A stretch of DNA of 64,000 nucleotides from Planifilum fimeticola (GTDB lineage: Bacteria; Bacillota; Bacilli; Thermoactinomycetales; DSM-44946): NCBI RefSeq assembly GCF_003001905.1, contig NZ_PVNE01000013.1, positions 1 to 64,000 on the forward strand, given 5' to 3'. The stretch's first letter is position 1. Each line of letters opens with the position of its first letter. Under the pieces are notes generated by a model. It searched no databases. It had not been told where the DNA came from and saw nothing but the letters and a program-made list of their open reading frames with translations. Positions 1-9,422 of the stretch are shown here, in pieces. The position numbers and the translations under genes are program-made.

Positions 1-162
1 AAACATCAAAAAAATGACCTTGCTCCTCTCGAAGAGAGGAAAAGGCTTTGTGATCCGCCTAATTTACCAAATCTAATTTCCTTTATCTGTTTATTTCCCA
101 TAAACATGCAACCCTTGGCGCTTTTCTTGCGAAAAGAGCCAGGGGGTTTGTCATCAATCTCA

Positions 163-191
163 GGTTGCCAAGGGGATTGGCAACCTTTTTT
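163..191 (+). terminator. Rho-independent terminator-like hairpin
   Basis: Eight-base arms (GGTTGCCA at 163-170, TGGCAACC at 178-185) are followed by a run of T on the plus strand. It sits just beyond the 3' end of xynB, which is on the minus strand, and has no T run in that direction. It may therefore terminate a plus-strand transcript that enters from outside the window. Positions 1-162 hold no gene I can support. Confidence 0.6.
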
Positions 192-194
192 CCT

Positions 195-1808
195 TTACTC
201 CTCCTCCGGTTTGTAAATAAAGTAATCAAAATCGGCGGGCAGGTTTTGCCCGGAATTGTCCTGACATTGCATTCCGACAAAAGCTCCGGTGAAAAATCCG
301 CCGCCCCTCACGTAATCGTCCGACAGCTTGTAGGAATAAAAGTCGATCGGGATCTCCGTCCAATGCTCGCCGTCGAAGGAATAGAAATAGCGATAGGTGT
401 TCGTCCGGACTTTGACCCGGAGATACACGTATTCAAGTTCGTCCGGAATCTCGATTTCTCTTCCTTTCAACGGCTGATCAAAGGCAAAGTTGTCGCAGGT
501 CGTGATGGCGAGGATCCTTCCCTTTTCCTCGTCCCACGTGATTTGCAGGGCCGTCCAGTTTTCGGTATTGTAGTAGTTCACCAAACCTGCTGCTTGCTGG
601 AACGTATTCGGCCTGAAGGCAACCTTCGTTTCCGCGGTGAAGCGGAAATGCTGCCAGCGCCTGGCAACCAGCGCCTGCTTGAATTTCGACGTCAACGATT
701 CTTTTCCGTACAGCCGGAGATGTCCGGGGCGGTCCGCCAGGGACAACGTATCTTCCCCAAGCGGAATGCGCAAGGTCTGAAAATGCAGATTCAACCGGTC
801 GCCGTCAAAATCGTCTTTTTCCGGATAATCCCTTTCCCATTTCACTTCTTCGATGTCGGGTCCCTCGATCGTCAAAGAGGGCTGATTTCCTCCGACGACA
901 TACGGCCAGCCGTCTCTCCATTCCAAACGCTGGATCGCCGTCTCCCGCCCCAGCGGACAATAGCCCCGCGGGCTGAGGAGCGGCTCGTTTTCCTTGGGAA
1001 GCGGCCGTCCCGTCAGGTGAACCAAAAACCATTCATTGGTATGGGTCTGCACGATCGACGCGTGTCCCGCCTTTTGCAGGGGATTTCTCGGATAAGGATA
1101 GGACGTGATCAACGGGTTGTCCGGATGCACTTCATACGGCCCCCACAAATTCCTCGAACGGGCAATCGTCGCCTGATGTTCGTACCTCGTTCCCCCTTCC
1201 GCCGTCAACAAATAGTAATACTCGCCGATCTTGTACAGGTGCGGTCCTTCCACCAATTTGACGTCGGTCCCCTTGAAGATGACTTTCCGCTCTCCGACCA
1301 GCTTTTTCCGGGCGTGATCGTATTCCTGCATCACGATTCCGTAAAAATGGTGATTCCCGACGCGCGGATCCCAGAGCATGTTGAGCAAATACTTTTTGCC
1401 GTCCTCATCGTGGAACAAAGACGGATCAAATCCGGAACTGTTCAGATAAATCGGGTCCGACCATTCACCGTCAATCCGGTCACACGTCACCAAATAATTG
1501 TGACAATCCTTCCACTGGCCGTCGGTCACCTTCACATCCGTGTATATCAACCAAAACAGCCCGTCATGGTACGACAGTTGCGGCGCCCAGACCCCGCCCG
1601 AATTCGGATTTCCGATCATGTTCAGCTGGCTCAGCCGATTGAGGGGTCTGGCAACCAGGCGCCAGTTCTTCAAATCCTTTGAGTGGTAAATCCCCACTCC
1701 GGGAAACCATTCAAAGGTGGAAACCGCAATGTAATAATCTTCCCCGGCACGGCAGATGCACGGGTCCGGATGGAAGCCCGTCAAAATCGGATTTCGGATC
1801 GTTGCCAT
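195..1808 (-). CDS. xynB: Beta-xylosidase, glycoside hydrolase family 43
   Basis: Predicted intracellular exo-enzyme releasing xylose from xylo-oligosaccharides by inversion. The protein resembles Bacillus/Geobacillus XynB along its whole length (about 537 aa). The GH43 catalytic triad is in the expected places when numbered from the ATG at 1808: Asp15 (FHPDP), Asp128 (SSGFDPS) and Glu187 (LVEGPH). These are the same positions as in Geobacillus XynB3. The C-terminal beta-sandwich is present ([22 protein letters not shown]). A GTG at 1817 and an ATG at 1811 are alternative starts; the GGGGTGG upstream best suits 1808. Upstream on the same strand lie the ruins of its symporter gene, so the enzyme is intact while its dedicated uptake gene is not. 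Confidence 0.95.
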   Translation of the reverse strand: MATIRNPILTGFHPDPCICRAGEDYYIAVSTFEWFPGVGIYHSKDLKNWRLVARPLNRLSQLNMIGNPNSGGVWAPQLSYHDGLFWLIYTDVKVTDGQWKDCHNYLVTCDRIDGEWSDPIYLNSSGFDPSLFHDEDGKKYLLNMLWDPRVGNHHFYGIVMQEYDHARKKLVGERKVIFKGTDVKLVEGPHLYKIGEYYYLLTAEGGTRYEHQATIARSRNLWGPYEVHPDNPLITSYPYPRNPLQKAGHASIVQTHTNEWFLVHLTGRPLPKENEPLLSPRGYCPLGRETAIQRLEWRDGWPYVVGGNQPSLTIEGPDIEEVKWERDYPEKDDFDGDRLNLHFQTLRIPLGEDTLSLADRPGHLRLYGKESLTSKFKQALVARRWQHFRFTAETKVAFRPNTFQQAAGLVNYYNTENWTALQITWDEEKGRILAITTCDNFAFDQPLKGREIEIPDELEYVYLRVKVRTNTYRYFYSFDGEHWTEIPIDFYSYKLSDDYVRGGGFFTGAFVGMQCQDNSGQNLPADFDYFIYKPEEE

Positions 1809-1831
1809 CATGTCCACCCCGCATCAATTTT

Positions 1832-3132
1832 TTGCTTACCTTTCCACAATGCTTTCGTCGCGTCTTTCGCCGGCGTTTTCTCTCTTTCACGCGCGGAAGG
1901 AACCTTTCATCATTGAGCCCGGCCATGGGGACCGGTATGAGTACGACCATGCCGGACGGGAAGTAGCCTTGCATCGATTTCATGGCGCAGATGGCCCTGT
2001 CCGGCCGGACCGAAGCCCCGGCGATATACCCTCCCGGCGAGAGGGACCAGGCAACCATCGCAGAGGTGATTCCCAGCCCCCGCACCCGTCAGACTGAACA
2101 CCGAAACTCGCACGAAAACTCCCGTATTCCAGCACACCAACTCGCCGACATCGGCAACAATCGCTGTGAGTGCCGCTTGCAGCGGAACCGGCCCAGTCGA
2201 GTTAATGACAAGGCCAATGAGCATCACCCGGCAAATTTTCGGAGAAGGCGGCCATGATCACATAAACAACAATCAAAATTCCAGGCCCCCAATTGACACA
2301 TCTGCGACCCCCCATTTTCCGGCCAGTTTGGGAGCAACCAGCGCCCCAGAATCATTGGGGCCGGCGCCGCAAGACTCATCAGTGCCATGACGTTTGCATC
2401 ATCGAAGATATACGTGGCGTAATAAACCCGGATTCCGTTTTCTGTTTGCCTCGAATACCACAACAGATACAAAACAAGCGCCAAAATGAGGTACTTGTTC
2501 GTTAAACAAAGCTTTGAAAACAGCAAGAAACGAAACCTTTTGTTCCTCTTTCGCAAACCAACCGGTAATCATGAGCGGGTCGGTGCAGAACAATGCGACG
2601 TCCATGTCCAGCCTTGTTGTCCGCCTCCAAACATTGAAACGAGATCGTCGTAAACGTTGCGATCGACAGCACGGCGGCGTTTGCAAAAATAAAGCGGATA
2701 CTGCCCAAAGAAACGCGGTTTTCCTCATCGTTGGTCATCAAAGGCGGCAACGAGAAATATGCGATGTTATTCGCCGTATAAAAGGCGGCGGATAGCAGCA
2801 GATAAACGATAAACACCTATGCAACCTGTCCTGTTTCACCTAAAAAACCCGGGACATTAAATAACATAAACGTCAAAATTCCCAAAATTGGCGCCGTCCA
2901 AAAAATCCGCGGTTTTGCTTTTCCCATTTTTGTGTTCGTATTATCGCTGATTGTGCCCTTGAACAGATCGGTGAATCCATCCGCAATACGCGCTATTAAA
3001 ATAATTGTCTCGATTACCGCGGCATTCATGCCGACTGTATCCGTCAAATAAAATGAAAGATGTGATAAACGTCCAACTAAAATCTGCTCCAAAATCGCCA
3101 AAACCAAATGATTTTGTTTGGTTTATAAACAT
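1832..3132 (-). pseudogene. Xyloside/oligosaccharide symporter (GPH family, XynP-like), multiply frameshifted
   Basis: Pieces of a glycoside-pentoside-hexuronide cation symporter can be read in order on the minus strand across several frames. An N-terminal segment near 3132 contains KSFGFGDFGADFSW. It is followed by FYLTDTVGMNAAVIET and ARIADGFTDLFKG (3107-2940), then FIVYLLLSAAFYTANNIAYF (2816 on). The C-terminal part contains VRVSVFSLTGAGA and ends near 1832. At least four frame changes are needed to join them. In Bacillus, xynP lies directly upstream of xynB, which matches the order here. The gene cannot make a full transporter. The start (ATG at 3132, after AAGGAATT) and the end are approximate. 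Confidence 0.85.
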
Positions 3133-3303
3133 ATTAATTCCTTGGTGTGTATGCGCTTTCAAGTCAGACGCGCTCACCTTATCCCATTGCGCAAACAGAC
3201 ATAATTTGCCCTAAAATCGCGAAAATAAGCGTTAACTCCTCACCGTTTTAGTTTTTTATCAACAGCACCTCACCAACCTCTCCTTTAAACTCACCCCGCT
3301 TTG

Positions 3304-3320
3304 TTTGTTTACTAAACTAA
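3304..3320 (-). promoter_or_regulatory. Putative operator of the xyn locus
   Basis: A 17-bp near-perfect palindrome (TTTGTTTACTAAACTAA, two mismatched positions including the centre) starts at the last base of the -10 element and covers the predicted transcription start. Its position fits repression of the dead symporter and xynB. The binder is unknown. The decayed LacI-type gene upstream or an unlinked ROK-type XylR are candidates. Confidence 0.55.
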
Positions 3321-3348
3321 TAGTAACTCCCTGTGTAAGCGGTGTCAA
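3320..3348 (-). promoter_or_regulatory. Sigma-A promoter for xynP(pseudo)-xynB
   Basis: On the minus strand a consensus -35 TTGACA (3348-3343) and a -10 TACTAT (3325-3320) are separated by 17 bp. The promoter therefore appears intact although the first gene behind it is destroyed, so xynB could still be transcribed. Confidence 0.65.
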
Positions 3349-3418
3349 TCAAACCCGCCCTTTTTTGAATAAAAGTCACGACGGATAATCAGGTGTGTTG
3401 ACTGGCCAACACTCGGAT

Positions 3419-3812
3419 TTATTGTAGATATTCCATCATTGATAGCTTGAGAAATGCGATTTGAGCTGCTGCCTTACCCATTTCTCGGAGGGGTTGAGCG
3501 ATCGCCGTCAGGAGAGAAACGGTTAACCCACCGTTTTGATATTGTCGTAGATGATAATGGACAGCTCCTCCGATACCTTGCCGCGCGGTTTATACACGGC
3601 GGACAGAGCAGAAACGTAATTCCCGTCGCTTGTGACAAACACTGCGGTAAATCTCCAAGACGGAGAACAAACGTATGGAAGACAATAAAATTCCTCATCA
3701 AAGCCCGCTTTTGCAGACGATATAACGGGGCGCAAACCGGAAGATCGCGTTCCCTGAGGGTTGCTATATCCTTCCCACTGTTACCATCCACAGTGTTCCA
3801 TCTTTGCAATCT
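3419..3812 (-). pseudogene. LacI-family transcriptional regulator remnant (C-terminal half)
   Basis: In one minus-strand frame (3735-3523) the peptide contains FVTSDGNYVSALSAVYK and SIIIYDNIKTVG. This is typical of the C-terminal ligand-binding lobe of LacI/PurR-family regulators (a target such as VPEDLSIVGFDN is recognisable). After an in-frame stop the next frame continues with LTVSLLTAIAQPLREMGKAA, the usual terminal helix of the family, ending at a TAA at 3419-3421. The DNA-binding N-terminus cannot be found. The gene was probably the local regulator of the xylo-oligosaccharide genes. Confidence 0.7.
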
Positions 3813-4011
3813 TCACTGCAAAATAGTGTATTAATTGTTTCCTGGCAATGATTTATATATTAAGTGAAGAAATCTCTGGCATCTTGTAGAACCAGCCGTG
3901 GAACCAATCCTCGCTGTTTCAATGACGCGTAAAATGGAAATTTTTTGATGCATTTCCAACACCAGAATTCGCGCAAATTTTTCAGCTTCTCTCGTCAAGG
4001 GGGTTCAACTT

Positions 4012-4809
4012 GTGAATGATTGGCTTGGTTTAAAGGACAAAGTGGCGATCATAACGGGCGCAGCATCAGGGATTGGTGCCCATATCGCCAAAGAATTGGC
4101 GGAAAACGGAGCCAAGGTCGTTGTTGCCGATTTGAAAGTGAAAAATGGCTTTTCAGAGGACGGAACCTACCACTGCCAGTGCGACATTACGAAAAAGGAA
4201 CAGGTGGATGAGCTCATCCGCCAGACGTTGGACGTGTTCGGCAGGCTCGACATTTTAGTCAACAATGCCGGTATCAATCTTCCAAGACTTTTGGTCGACT
4301 ATCGGAACGAACGGCCGGAGTACGAGCTGAGTGAAAGGGATTTTGATTTGATGATGGCAGTCAACGTCAAAGGGACGTTCCTTTGCGCCCAAGCCGCGGC
4401 ACGGGTGATGATCAAACAAAACCGGGGCGTCATCATCAATATCAGTTCAGAATGCGGTCAGGAAGGATCCGTCGGCCAAAGCTGCTATGCGGCAACGAAA
4501 GCAGCCATGATGGGATTCACTCGTTCCTGGGGAAAAGAGTTGGGTAAATTCGGCATCCGCGTCGTTGGGATTGCCCCCGGAATCGTGGAAAAGACGGGTT
4601 TGCGGACGGACGCCTACAATGAGGCGTTAGCCTACACCCGGAACACCACCGTTGAAGGTTTGAATGCGGATTACAGCAAATCCATCCCCCTCGGACGGGA
4701 AGGTAAATTGGATGAAATCGCCAATTTAGCCGCCTTCTTGGCTTCCGACCGGGCCAGTTACATCACCGGTACAACAATCAATATTTCCGGCGGTAAATCC
4801 CGCGGGTAA
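4012..4809 (+). CDS. srlD: Sorbitol-6-phosphate 2-dehydrogenase (short-chain dehydrogenase)
   Basis: Predicted cytoplasmic NAD-dependent oxidation of sorbitol 6-phosphate to fructose 6-phosphate. This classical SDR has 265 aa: TGAASGIG (residues 15-22) binds the nucleotide, NNAG is at 84-87, and Tyr159-x3-Lys163 with the preceding Ser form the catalytic set. The GTG start at 4012 follows AAGGGGG. The substrate is assigned from the neighbours, which are all sorbitol PTS components. On sequence alone it could be another polyol or polyol-phosphate SDR. It leads the operon and is separated from gutR by 84 bp carrying a second promoter. Confidence 0.85.
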   Translation: MNDWLGLKDKVAIITGAASGIGAHIAKELAENGAKVVVADLKVKNGFSEDGTYHCQCDITKKEQVDELIRQTLDVFGRLDILVNNAGINLPRLLVDYRNERPEYELSERDFDLMMAVNVKGTFLCAQAAARVMIKQNRGVIINISSECGQEGSVGQSCYAATKAAMMGFTRSWGKELGKFGIRVVGIAPGIVEKTGLRTDAYNEALAYTRNTTVEGLNADYSKSIPLGREGKLDEIANLAAFLASDRASYITGTTINISGGKSRG

Positions 4810-4823
4810 AATATACCAACACG

Positions 4824-4851
4824 TTGAACACCTTCTTTTAAATGATAAAAT
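4824..4851 (+). promoter_or_regulatory. Promoter upstream of gutR
   Basis: TTGAAC (4824-4829) and TAAAAT (4846-4851) are separated by 16 bp, between srlD and gutR. This would allow the regulator and the PTS genes to be transcribed apart from srlD. Confidence 0.5.
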
Positions 4852-4888
4852 ATAGTAAAAACTGGTGTTTGTTTCAAAAAGAAGGTGT
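4828..4888. repeat. 12-bp perfect inverted repeat flanking the gutR promoter
   Basis: ACACCTTCTTTT (4828-4839) lies in the promoter spacer. Its exact reverse complement AAAAGAAGGTGT (4877-4888) contains the gutR ribosome binding site. Only the right arm should be in the mRNA, so any role would be at the DNA level, for example a two-site regulator target. Confidence 0.6.
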
Positions 4889-4893
4889 GATCA

Positions 4894-6810
4894 ATGCCTG
4901 TTATTTTTGAAAGCGAAAAACACCTGCAAATCTTGGATTTGATAGAAATGAAGGATTACCTTACCCCGGATTACTTATCCAAGCAGCTGAATATCAGCCA
5001 GAGGTCGATTTTCAATTACATCGACCAATTGAATTCCGACCTCGAAGGAATCGCAACCATCCGCAATAAACGTGGGAAAGGGTACTTTTTGACGATCTTC
5101 GACAGAAAAAAATTCAATGAGGTAATACAGTACAACAAAGAACGTACAACCGAGAGTGACAGCTTGATCAAACGAATCGCGTTCATCGTCGGTTGTTTGA
5201 TCGAGGATACCGGTGTAGATACCTTGGATGAACTGGCCTATAAATTGAACATCGCCCGTTCGACATTGGTGAAGGATTTGAAAAAAGCCTCCGTACTGCT
5301 GAACCCTTATGATTTGAAAATTGCGGGCAAACCCAACAAGGGCATGAAAATCGAAGGTAGCGAGCTTTCTTTACGGAGCTTCATCATCGAACACCTGTAT
5401 GAATATTTGTACCGTCGCTCCTCCATTGAGTCGGAAGTAGAAAAGGCCCTGAAAGGCATCATCCAACAGCTCAATTTGGAAGCGGCCACGGAAAAACGAT
5501 TCATCCGCACAATCGTCGTTTCTTTGGACAGGTTGAAGGGTGGCCATCGGGTTGCCCTTCCGGAGAAATACCGGAAATTGTGCGGATCGACGGGATATAC
5601 GATTGCTCGGGAAGTGGGGAAGGAAATTGAAAAACGGTTTTCGATATCCATCCCGGAGGAAGAAGTGCTCTTCCTCACCCTTCCCATAGCCGGAAGACAC
5701 ACACCGACCGACATCACTTCGGTCGCCCATATCCCCGTTCCGGCGGAGATTACCGAGCTGATCAATGACATCGTGGAACGGATCGCCTTTGAGATGAACT
5801 TTTTGCTAGACTTGAAAAGCATTAAAAGAGAATTGGAGTACCATTTGTATTTCATGATCAACCGATTAATTTTCGGCATTCATTCCCCGAACCCCCTTTT
5901 GAACCAAGTGAAAAGAAAATATCCATTGGCCTTCAAAATGGCAGAAATTGCCGGAGAAGTGATCCATGAAAAAATCGACTTAAAACCTTCTCAGGATGAA
6001 TTGGGATATTTGGCCCTCTATTTCGAAATTTATCTGTCAGAAAATGAATTCAAAATCAAAACCTTTAATCGGGTAGCGGTTGTATGCAGCACCGGGAGGG
6101 GATCGGCAAAACTCATCTCCATCCAATTGAAAAAGGTGTTGGGGAATAAACTGACCATCGACCTGTATTCTGACAAAGAAGCGGACCCGCGTATTTTGTC
6201 AAAATACGACATTATATTCACGACGGTTCCCTTGCCCGATTCCCCGGGTATGCCCGTGATTCGGATCGAAGAGATTTTCGACGAGGCAAAAATCACAAGA
6301 CAGATTGAAAACCTGGTTTATTTGCAGAGTCGCAAGAAAACGGAAGCGCCTCCATCCCATTCATCTTTGCTGGGCATTCTTCTTTCCAGGGATCGCTTTT
6401 CTGTGCTGGATTCAGAGGACTATATTGAAAGCGTTCGAATCATGGCCGAAAAGTTGGTGGAGCAAGGCTTCGTCGATGATGGATTTCCCGAACGGTTAAT
6501 CGAACGGGAAAAAAAGTCGACGATGGTTTTCGACAATTTCATCGCTTTACCCCACACGATCAATCACGGGTCCGACCATATCATCCTTTCGGTCGGCGTC
6601 TTCAGGAAGACGGTTTTGCACGGGGACAAGCCTATCCGGATTCTCTTCCTGTTGGCGCTCCCCGAAAACATCGGGGAGGAAGAGGGGCTACTGGTCAAAT
6701 TGTATAACGAAATCATGCGGATTTCTCAGGATGAAAAATGGGTCTTACGATTAGGCGACAGCAGGACGTATGAGCAATTTTTGCTATGTCTGGGAGAAGG
6801 TTCAGAGTGA
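4894..6810 (+). CDS. gutR: PRD/PTS-domain transcriptional activator of sorbitol genes
   Basis: 638-aa multidomain regulator of the MtlR/LicR type. An N-terminal helix-turn-helix lies at about 5-60 (LSKQLNISQRSIFNYI) and a second HTH-like segment at about 105-130. Two PTS regulation domains fill roughly 185-400 and an EIIB-like domain with VVCSTGRGSA follows at about 405-490. A C-terminal EIIA (mannitol/fructose type) has its phosphorylatable His in ALPHT. Such proteins sense PTS phosphorylation and activate sugar operons. Its position between srlD and gutM suggests control of this operon. RBS AGAAGGTG precedes the ATG. Confidence 0.85.
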   Translation: MPVIFESEKHLQILDLIEMKDYLTPDYLSKQLNISQRSIFNYIDQLNSDLEGIATIRNKRGKGYFLTIFDRKKFNEVIQYNKERTTESDSLIKRIAFIVGCLIEDTGVDTLDELAYKLNIARSTLVKDLKKASVLLNPYDLKIAGKPNKGMKIEGSELSLRSFIIEHLYEYLYRRSSIESEVEKALKGIIQQLNLEAATEKRFIRTIVVSLDRLKGGHRVALPEKYRKLCGSTGYTIAREVGKEIEKRFSISIPEEEVLFLTLPIAGRHTPTDITSVAHIPVPAEITELINDIVERIAFEMNFLLDLKSIKRELEYHLYFMINRLIFGIHSPNPLLNQVKRKYPLAFKMAEIAGEVIHEKIDLKPSQDELGYLALYFEIYLSENEFKIKTFNRVAVVCSTGRGSAKLISIQLKKVLGNKLTIDLYSDKEADPRILSKYDIIFTTVPLPDSPGMPVIRIEEIFDEAKITRQIENLVYLQSRKKTEAPPSHSSLLGILLSRDRFSVLDSEDYIESVRIMAEKLVEQGFVDDGFPERLIEREKKSTMVFDNFIALPHTINHGSDHIILSVGVFRKTVLHGDKPIRILFLLALPENIGEEEGLLVKLYNEIMRISQDEKWVLRLGDSRTYEQFLLCLGEGSE

Positions 6811-6832
6811 TGACAAAAGGGAGGTGATGATC

Positions 6833-7288
6833 ATGATGGAAATGTTGGTTTTGGCCCTGTTCATCGGTGGCGCTTTCATCATCCAGCAGTTACTGGGATT
6901 CATCCAGGTCAAACATTTTACGAATGAATTTGTAGCAATGAGAAAAAAGGGGAAAGTCGCCATCGGACGGAGGCCGGGGAAATTTCGTGCCGGAACCATC
7001 GTTATGTTCGCCATCGACAAGACGGGGAAAATCCTCGAGGCGAAACGGTTGCAGGGCGTGACAATCATGGCCCGGATGAAAACCTTGGAAGGTTTTAAAG
7101 GGAAATATTTGAACCGATTGACGCCATCCGACATGGCTCACTGCAACAAATTGCTCCGATTGGCCATCGAAGATGCACAAAAAAATTACCGGACAGTTAT
7201 CTCGGGCGGGGTTATTCCTGAAAAGCCCAGTCCGTTCAAAAGCATTTTGTTGAAAGCGGAGCGAATGGTCACTGCAAAAAAATCATGA
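6833..7288 (+). CDS. gutM: Glucitol operon activator protein GutM
   Basis: About 151 aa, with one N-terminal membrane-type segment (MLVLALFIGGAFIIQQLLGF) followed by a basic soluble part (GKVAIGRRPGKFRAGTIVMF) typical of GutM/SrlM. In enteric bacteria this protein assists expression of the sorbitol operon. Its mechanism is poorly known. The start at 6833 is chosen because GGGAGGTG lies eight bases upstream; an earlier ATG at 6770 overlaps gutR. It is followed after 11 bp by srlA. Confidence 0.85.
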   Translation: MMEMLVLALFIGGAFIIQQLLGFIQVKHFTNEFVAMRKKGKVAIGRRPGKFRAGTIVMFAIDKTGKILEAKRLQGVTIMARMKTLEGFKGKYLNRLTPSDMAHCNKLLRLAIEDAQKNYRTVISGGVIPEKPSPFKSILLKAERMVTAKKS

Positions 7289-7299
7289 AGAGGTGACAA

Positions 7300-7848
7300 A
7301 TGATGGATTTTCTAGTTAAAGCCGCGGAAGTTTTCATGAATCTATTCCAAACCGGCGCGAAAACGTTTATCAGCTGGATGACTGACATCGTCCCTGTCGT
7401 ATTGTTGCTGTTGGTGGCGATGAACACTTTGATCCAACTGATCGGGCAAGACAAAATCAATGCTTTGGGACGGGTGTCGGCGAGAAACCCGATCTTGAGG
7501 TACATGATCTTGCCTTTCGTCGGTTCTTTCATGTTGGGCAACCCGATGAGCCTGTCGTTAGGACGGTTCCTGCCGGAAAAATACAAACCGAGCTATTATG
7601 CGGCCGGCGCGTATTTCTGCCATACAAGCAACGGTTTGTTCCCACACATCAATCCGGGCGAATTGTTCGTCTGGCTCGGCATCGCCCAAGGGGTCGAAGC
7701 CCTGGGTTTAAGCACAGCGGATTTGGCGATCCGTTACATGTTAGTCGGTCTCGTCATGAACTTCTTCGCCGGATGGATCACCGACTTCACGACGACAATC
7801 GTTGAAAGGCAACAAGGCATCAAATTGAAAACCAAGGTCGACGTGTGA
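7300..7848 (+). CDS. srlA: PTS glucitol/sorbitol-specific EIIC component
   Basis: 182-aa polytopic membrane protein matching the SrlA/GutA EIIC subunit. Features include a hydrophobic segment around [17 protein letters not shown], the family stretch [20 protein letters not shown], and [14 protein letters not shown]. It forms the membrane channel with the EIIC2 part of SrlE. The start ATG follows GAAGAGGTGA. The usual family length is about 180 aa. Confidence 0.93.
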   Translation: MMDFLVKAAEVFMNLFQTGAKTFISWMTDIVPVVLLLLVAMNTLIQLIGQDKINALGRVSARNPILRYMILPFVGSFMLGNPMSLSLGRFLPEKYKPSYYAAGAYFCHTSNGLFPHINPGELFVWLGIAQGVEALGLSTADLAIRYMLVGLVMNFFAGWITDFTTTIVERQQGIKLKTKVDV

Positions 7849-7874
7849 GAATCACAAGGAAAGGAGCAGAAACT

Positions 7875-8894
7875 ATGGCAAACTATCGCTCTGTGAAAGT
7901 TGTCAAAGGACCCGGCGGATTCGGCGGTCCTCTGATCATAACCCCCACGGAAAAACGGAACAAAATCGTCTATATTACCGGGGGCGGGGCAAAACCGGAA
8001 ATCGTGAATAAGTTGGCCGAATTGACCGGCGCGACACCTGTAAACGGATTCAACACGAAGGTGCCGGATGAAGAGATTTGCGTGGCCGTCATCGATTGCG
8101 GCGGAACGTTGCGCTGCGGAATCTACCCGCAAAAACGGATTAAGACGATCAACATCATGAACACGGGGAAAGCCGGCCCATTGGCCAAATACATCACGGA
8201 GGACATCTACGTGTCCGGTGTCGGGCCGGATCAAATCACCCCGGTGGAAGGGGAAGAAGTTGCGGCGACCGCGACGGAAGACACCTTCGCTGCATCTTCG
8301 GCCGAAAAGGAATATACCTACAGCGCCGACAAAAAAGTCTCACAAACCTTAGCGGAAAAGAAAGATAAAAGCTTGTTGACCAAAATCGGCCTCGGTGCGG
8401 GAAAAGTGATTCACACATTCTATCAAGCGGCCCGGGAAGCGGTACAAACGATGTTAAACACAATCATCCCGTTCATGGCATTCGTCTCCCTGCTGATCGG
8501 TATCATTCAAGGATCCGGGATTGGCGACTGGTTTGCCCACTTGATGACGCCACTGGCGGGCAACATTTGGGGCTTGATTTTGATCGGTTTCATTTGTTCG
8601 TTGCCGTTCCTTTCCCCGCTGTTGGGGCCGGGAGCAGTTATCGCTCAAGTCATCGGGACTTTGATCGGCGTGGAAATCGGCAAAGGCAATATCCCTCCCC
8701 AATTGGCGTTGCCGGCTTTGTTCGCAATCAACACGCAAAACGCCTGTGATTTCATCCCGGTCGGTCTGGGCTTGGCGGAAGCGGAACCGGAAACCGTGGA
8801 AGTTGGCGTGCCTTCCGTTCTGTACTCCCGGTTCCTGATCGGCGTCCCGCGGGTAGTGGTGGCCTGGCTGGCAAGCTTTGGATTATATTCGTAA
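7875..8894 (+). CDS. srlE: PTS glucitol/sorbitol-specific EIIBC component
   Basis: 339 aa. The N-terminal EIIB domain (about 1-170) carries the conserved [12 protein letters not shown] stretch with the likely phospho-cysteine. A variable linker is followed by a membrane domain (from about 205) with [17 protein letters not shown], typical of SrlE. It accepts phosphate from SrlB and, with SrlA, phosphorylates sorbitol during import. The ATG at 7875 is preferred because AAAGGAG lies upstream; an in-frame start at 7845 overlaps srlA. Confidence 0.93.
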   Translation: MANYRSVKVVKGPGGFGGPLIITPTEKRNKIVYITGGGAKPEIVNKLAELTGATPVNGFNTKVPDEEICVAVIDCGGTLRCGIYPQKRIKTINIMNTGKAGPLAKYITEDIYVSGVGPDQITPVEGEEVAATATEDTFAASSAEKEYTYSADKKVSQTLAEKKDKSLLTKIGLGAGKVIHTFYQAAREAVQTMLNTIIPFMAFVSLLIGIIQGSGIGDWFAHLMTPLAGNIWGLILIGFICSLPFLSPLLGPGAVIAQVIGTLIGVEIGKGNIPPQLALPALFAINTQNACDFIPVGLGLAEAEPETVEVGVPSVLYSRFLIGVPRVVVAWLASFGLYS

Positions 8895-8914
8895 TTGTAC
8901 TATATAGGGTGATC

Positions 8915-8941
8915 CTGCAAAATCCATTCCGGATTTTGCAG
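8915..8941 (+). other. Intercistronic hairpin between srlE and srlB
   Basis: Perfect 11-bp arms (CTGCAAAATCC / GGATTTTGCAG) with a 5-nt loop are followed by TTTCCTTTTTC. It could be a weak terminator or an mRNA-stabilising element that sets the EIIA:EIIBC ratio. Confidence 0.6.
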
Positions 8942-9000
8942 TTTCCTTTTTCAAAACAACATCAAATACAGAAAAATTTTTAGAAAGAGTGATAGGAGTA

Positions 9001-9363
9001 ATGGCTGAGATTTTTGAAACACAAGTTGTGAACATCGGGAAAAATGCCGATGAATTCCTGAGTGAAAAAATGATTGTGTTGTTCGGGGAAAACGCTCCGG
9101 AGGAATTAAAAAATTACTGTTACATGATCCGTGTCACGCAGGTGGTCGGGGAAATTGTGCCGGGCGCAACGTTATACCTAGGCGGCGAACCATTTGAAAT
9201 CACTGCGGTCGGTGATGCGGTGGTCAAAAACCTAGGGCAACTCGGACACATCACAATCCGTTTTGACGGATCCCGGACGGCCGAGCTTCCGGGCACCTTG
9301 TACGTGGAGGCAAAACCGATCCCTTCCATCGCGATCGGAACGACAATAAAAATCATCAAATAA
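9001..9363 (+). CDS. srlB: PTS glucitol/sorbitol-specific EIIA component
   Basis: About 120-aa cytoplasmic EIIA of the glucitol family, taking phosphate from HPr and passing it to SrlE. The conserved LGQLGHITIRF segment holds the probable active-site His. The ATG at 9001 is very close to the AGGAG (two bases), so the in-frame GTG at 8989 behind AGAAAGA is a real alternative. Family length is about 120 aa. Confidence 0.9.
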   Translation: MAEIFETQVVNIGKNADEFLSEKMIVLFGENAPEELKNYCYMIRVTQVVGEIVPGATLYLGGEPFEITAVGDAVVKNLGQLGHITIRFDGSRTAELPGTLYVEAKPIPSIAIGTTIKIIK

Positions 9364-9422
9364 TGTTTCCCTGTTACTTAAGGAAACGCAATGGGAACAA
9401 GATTGAAAAAGGAGAATGACCG

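Noticed and set aside
165-1682. 505-codon plus-strand frame opposite xynB, and similar long frames opposite fadNAE, bmrCD and metH
   Set aside because: These are antisense shadows produced by the codon bias of the real genes; their peptides are Arg/His/Pro-rich and match no family.
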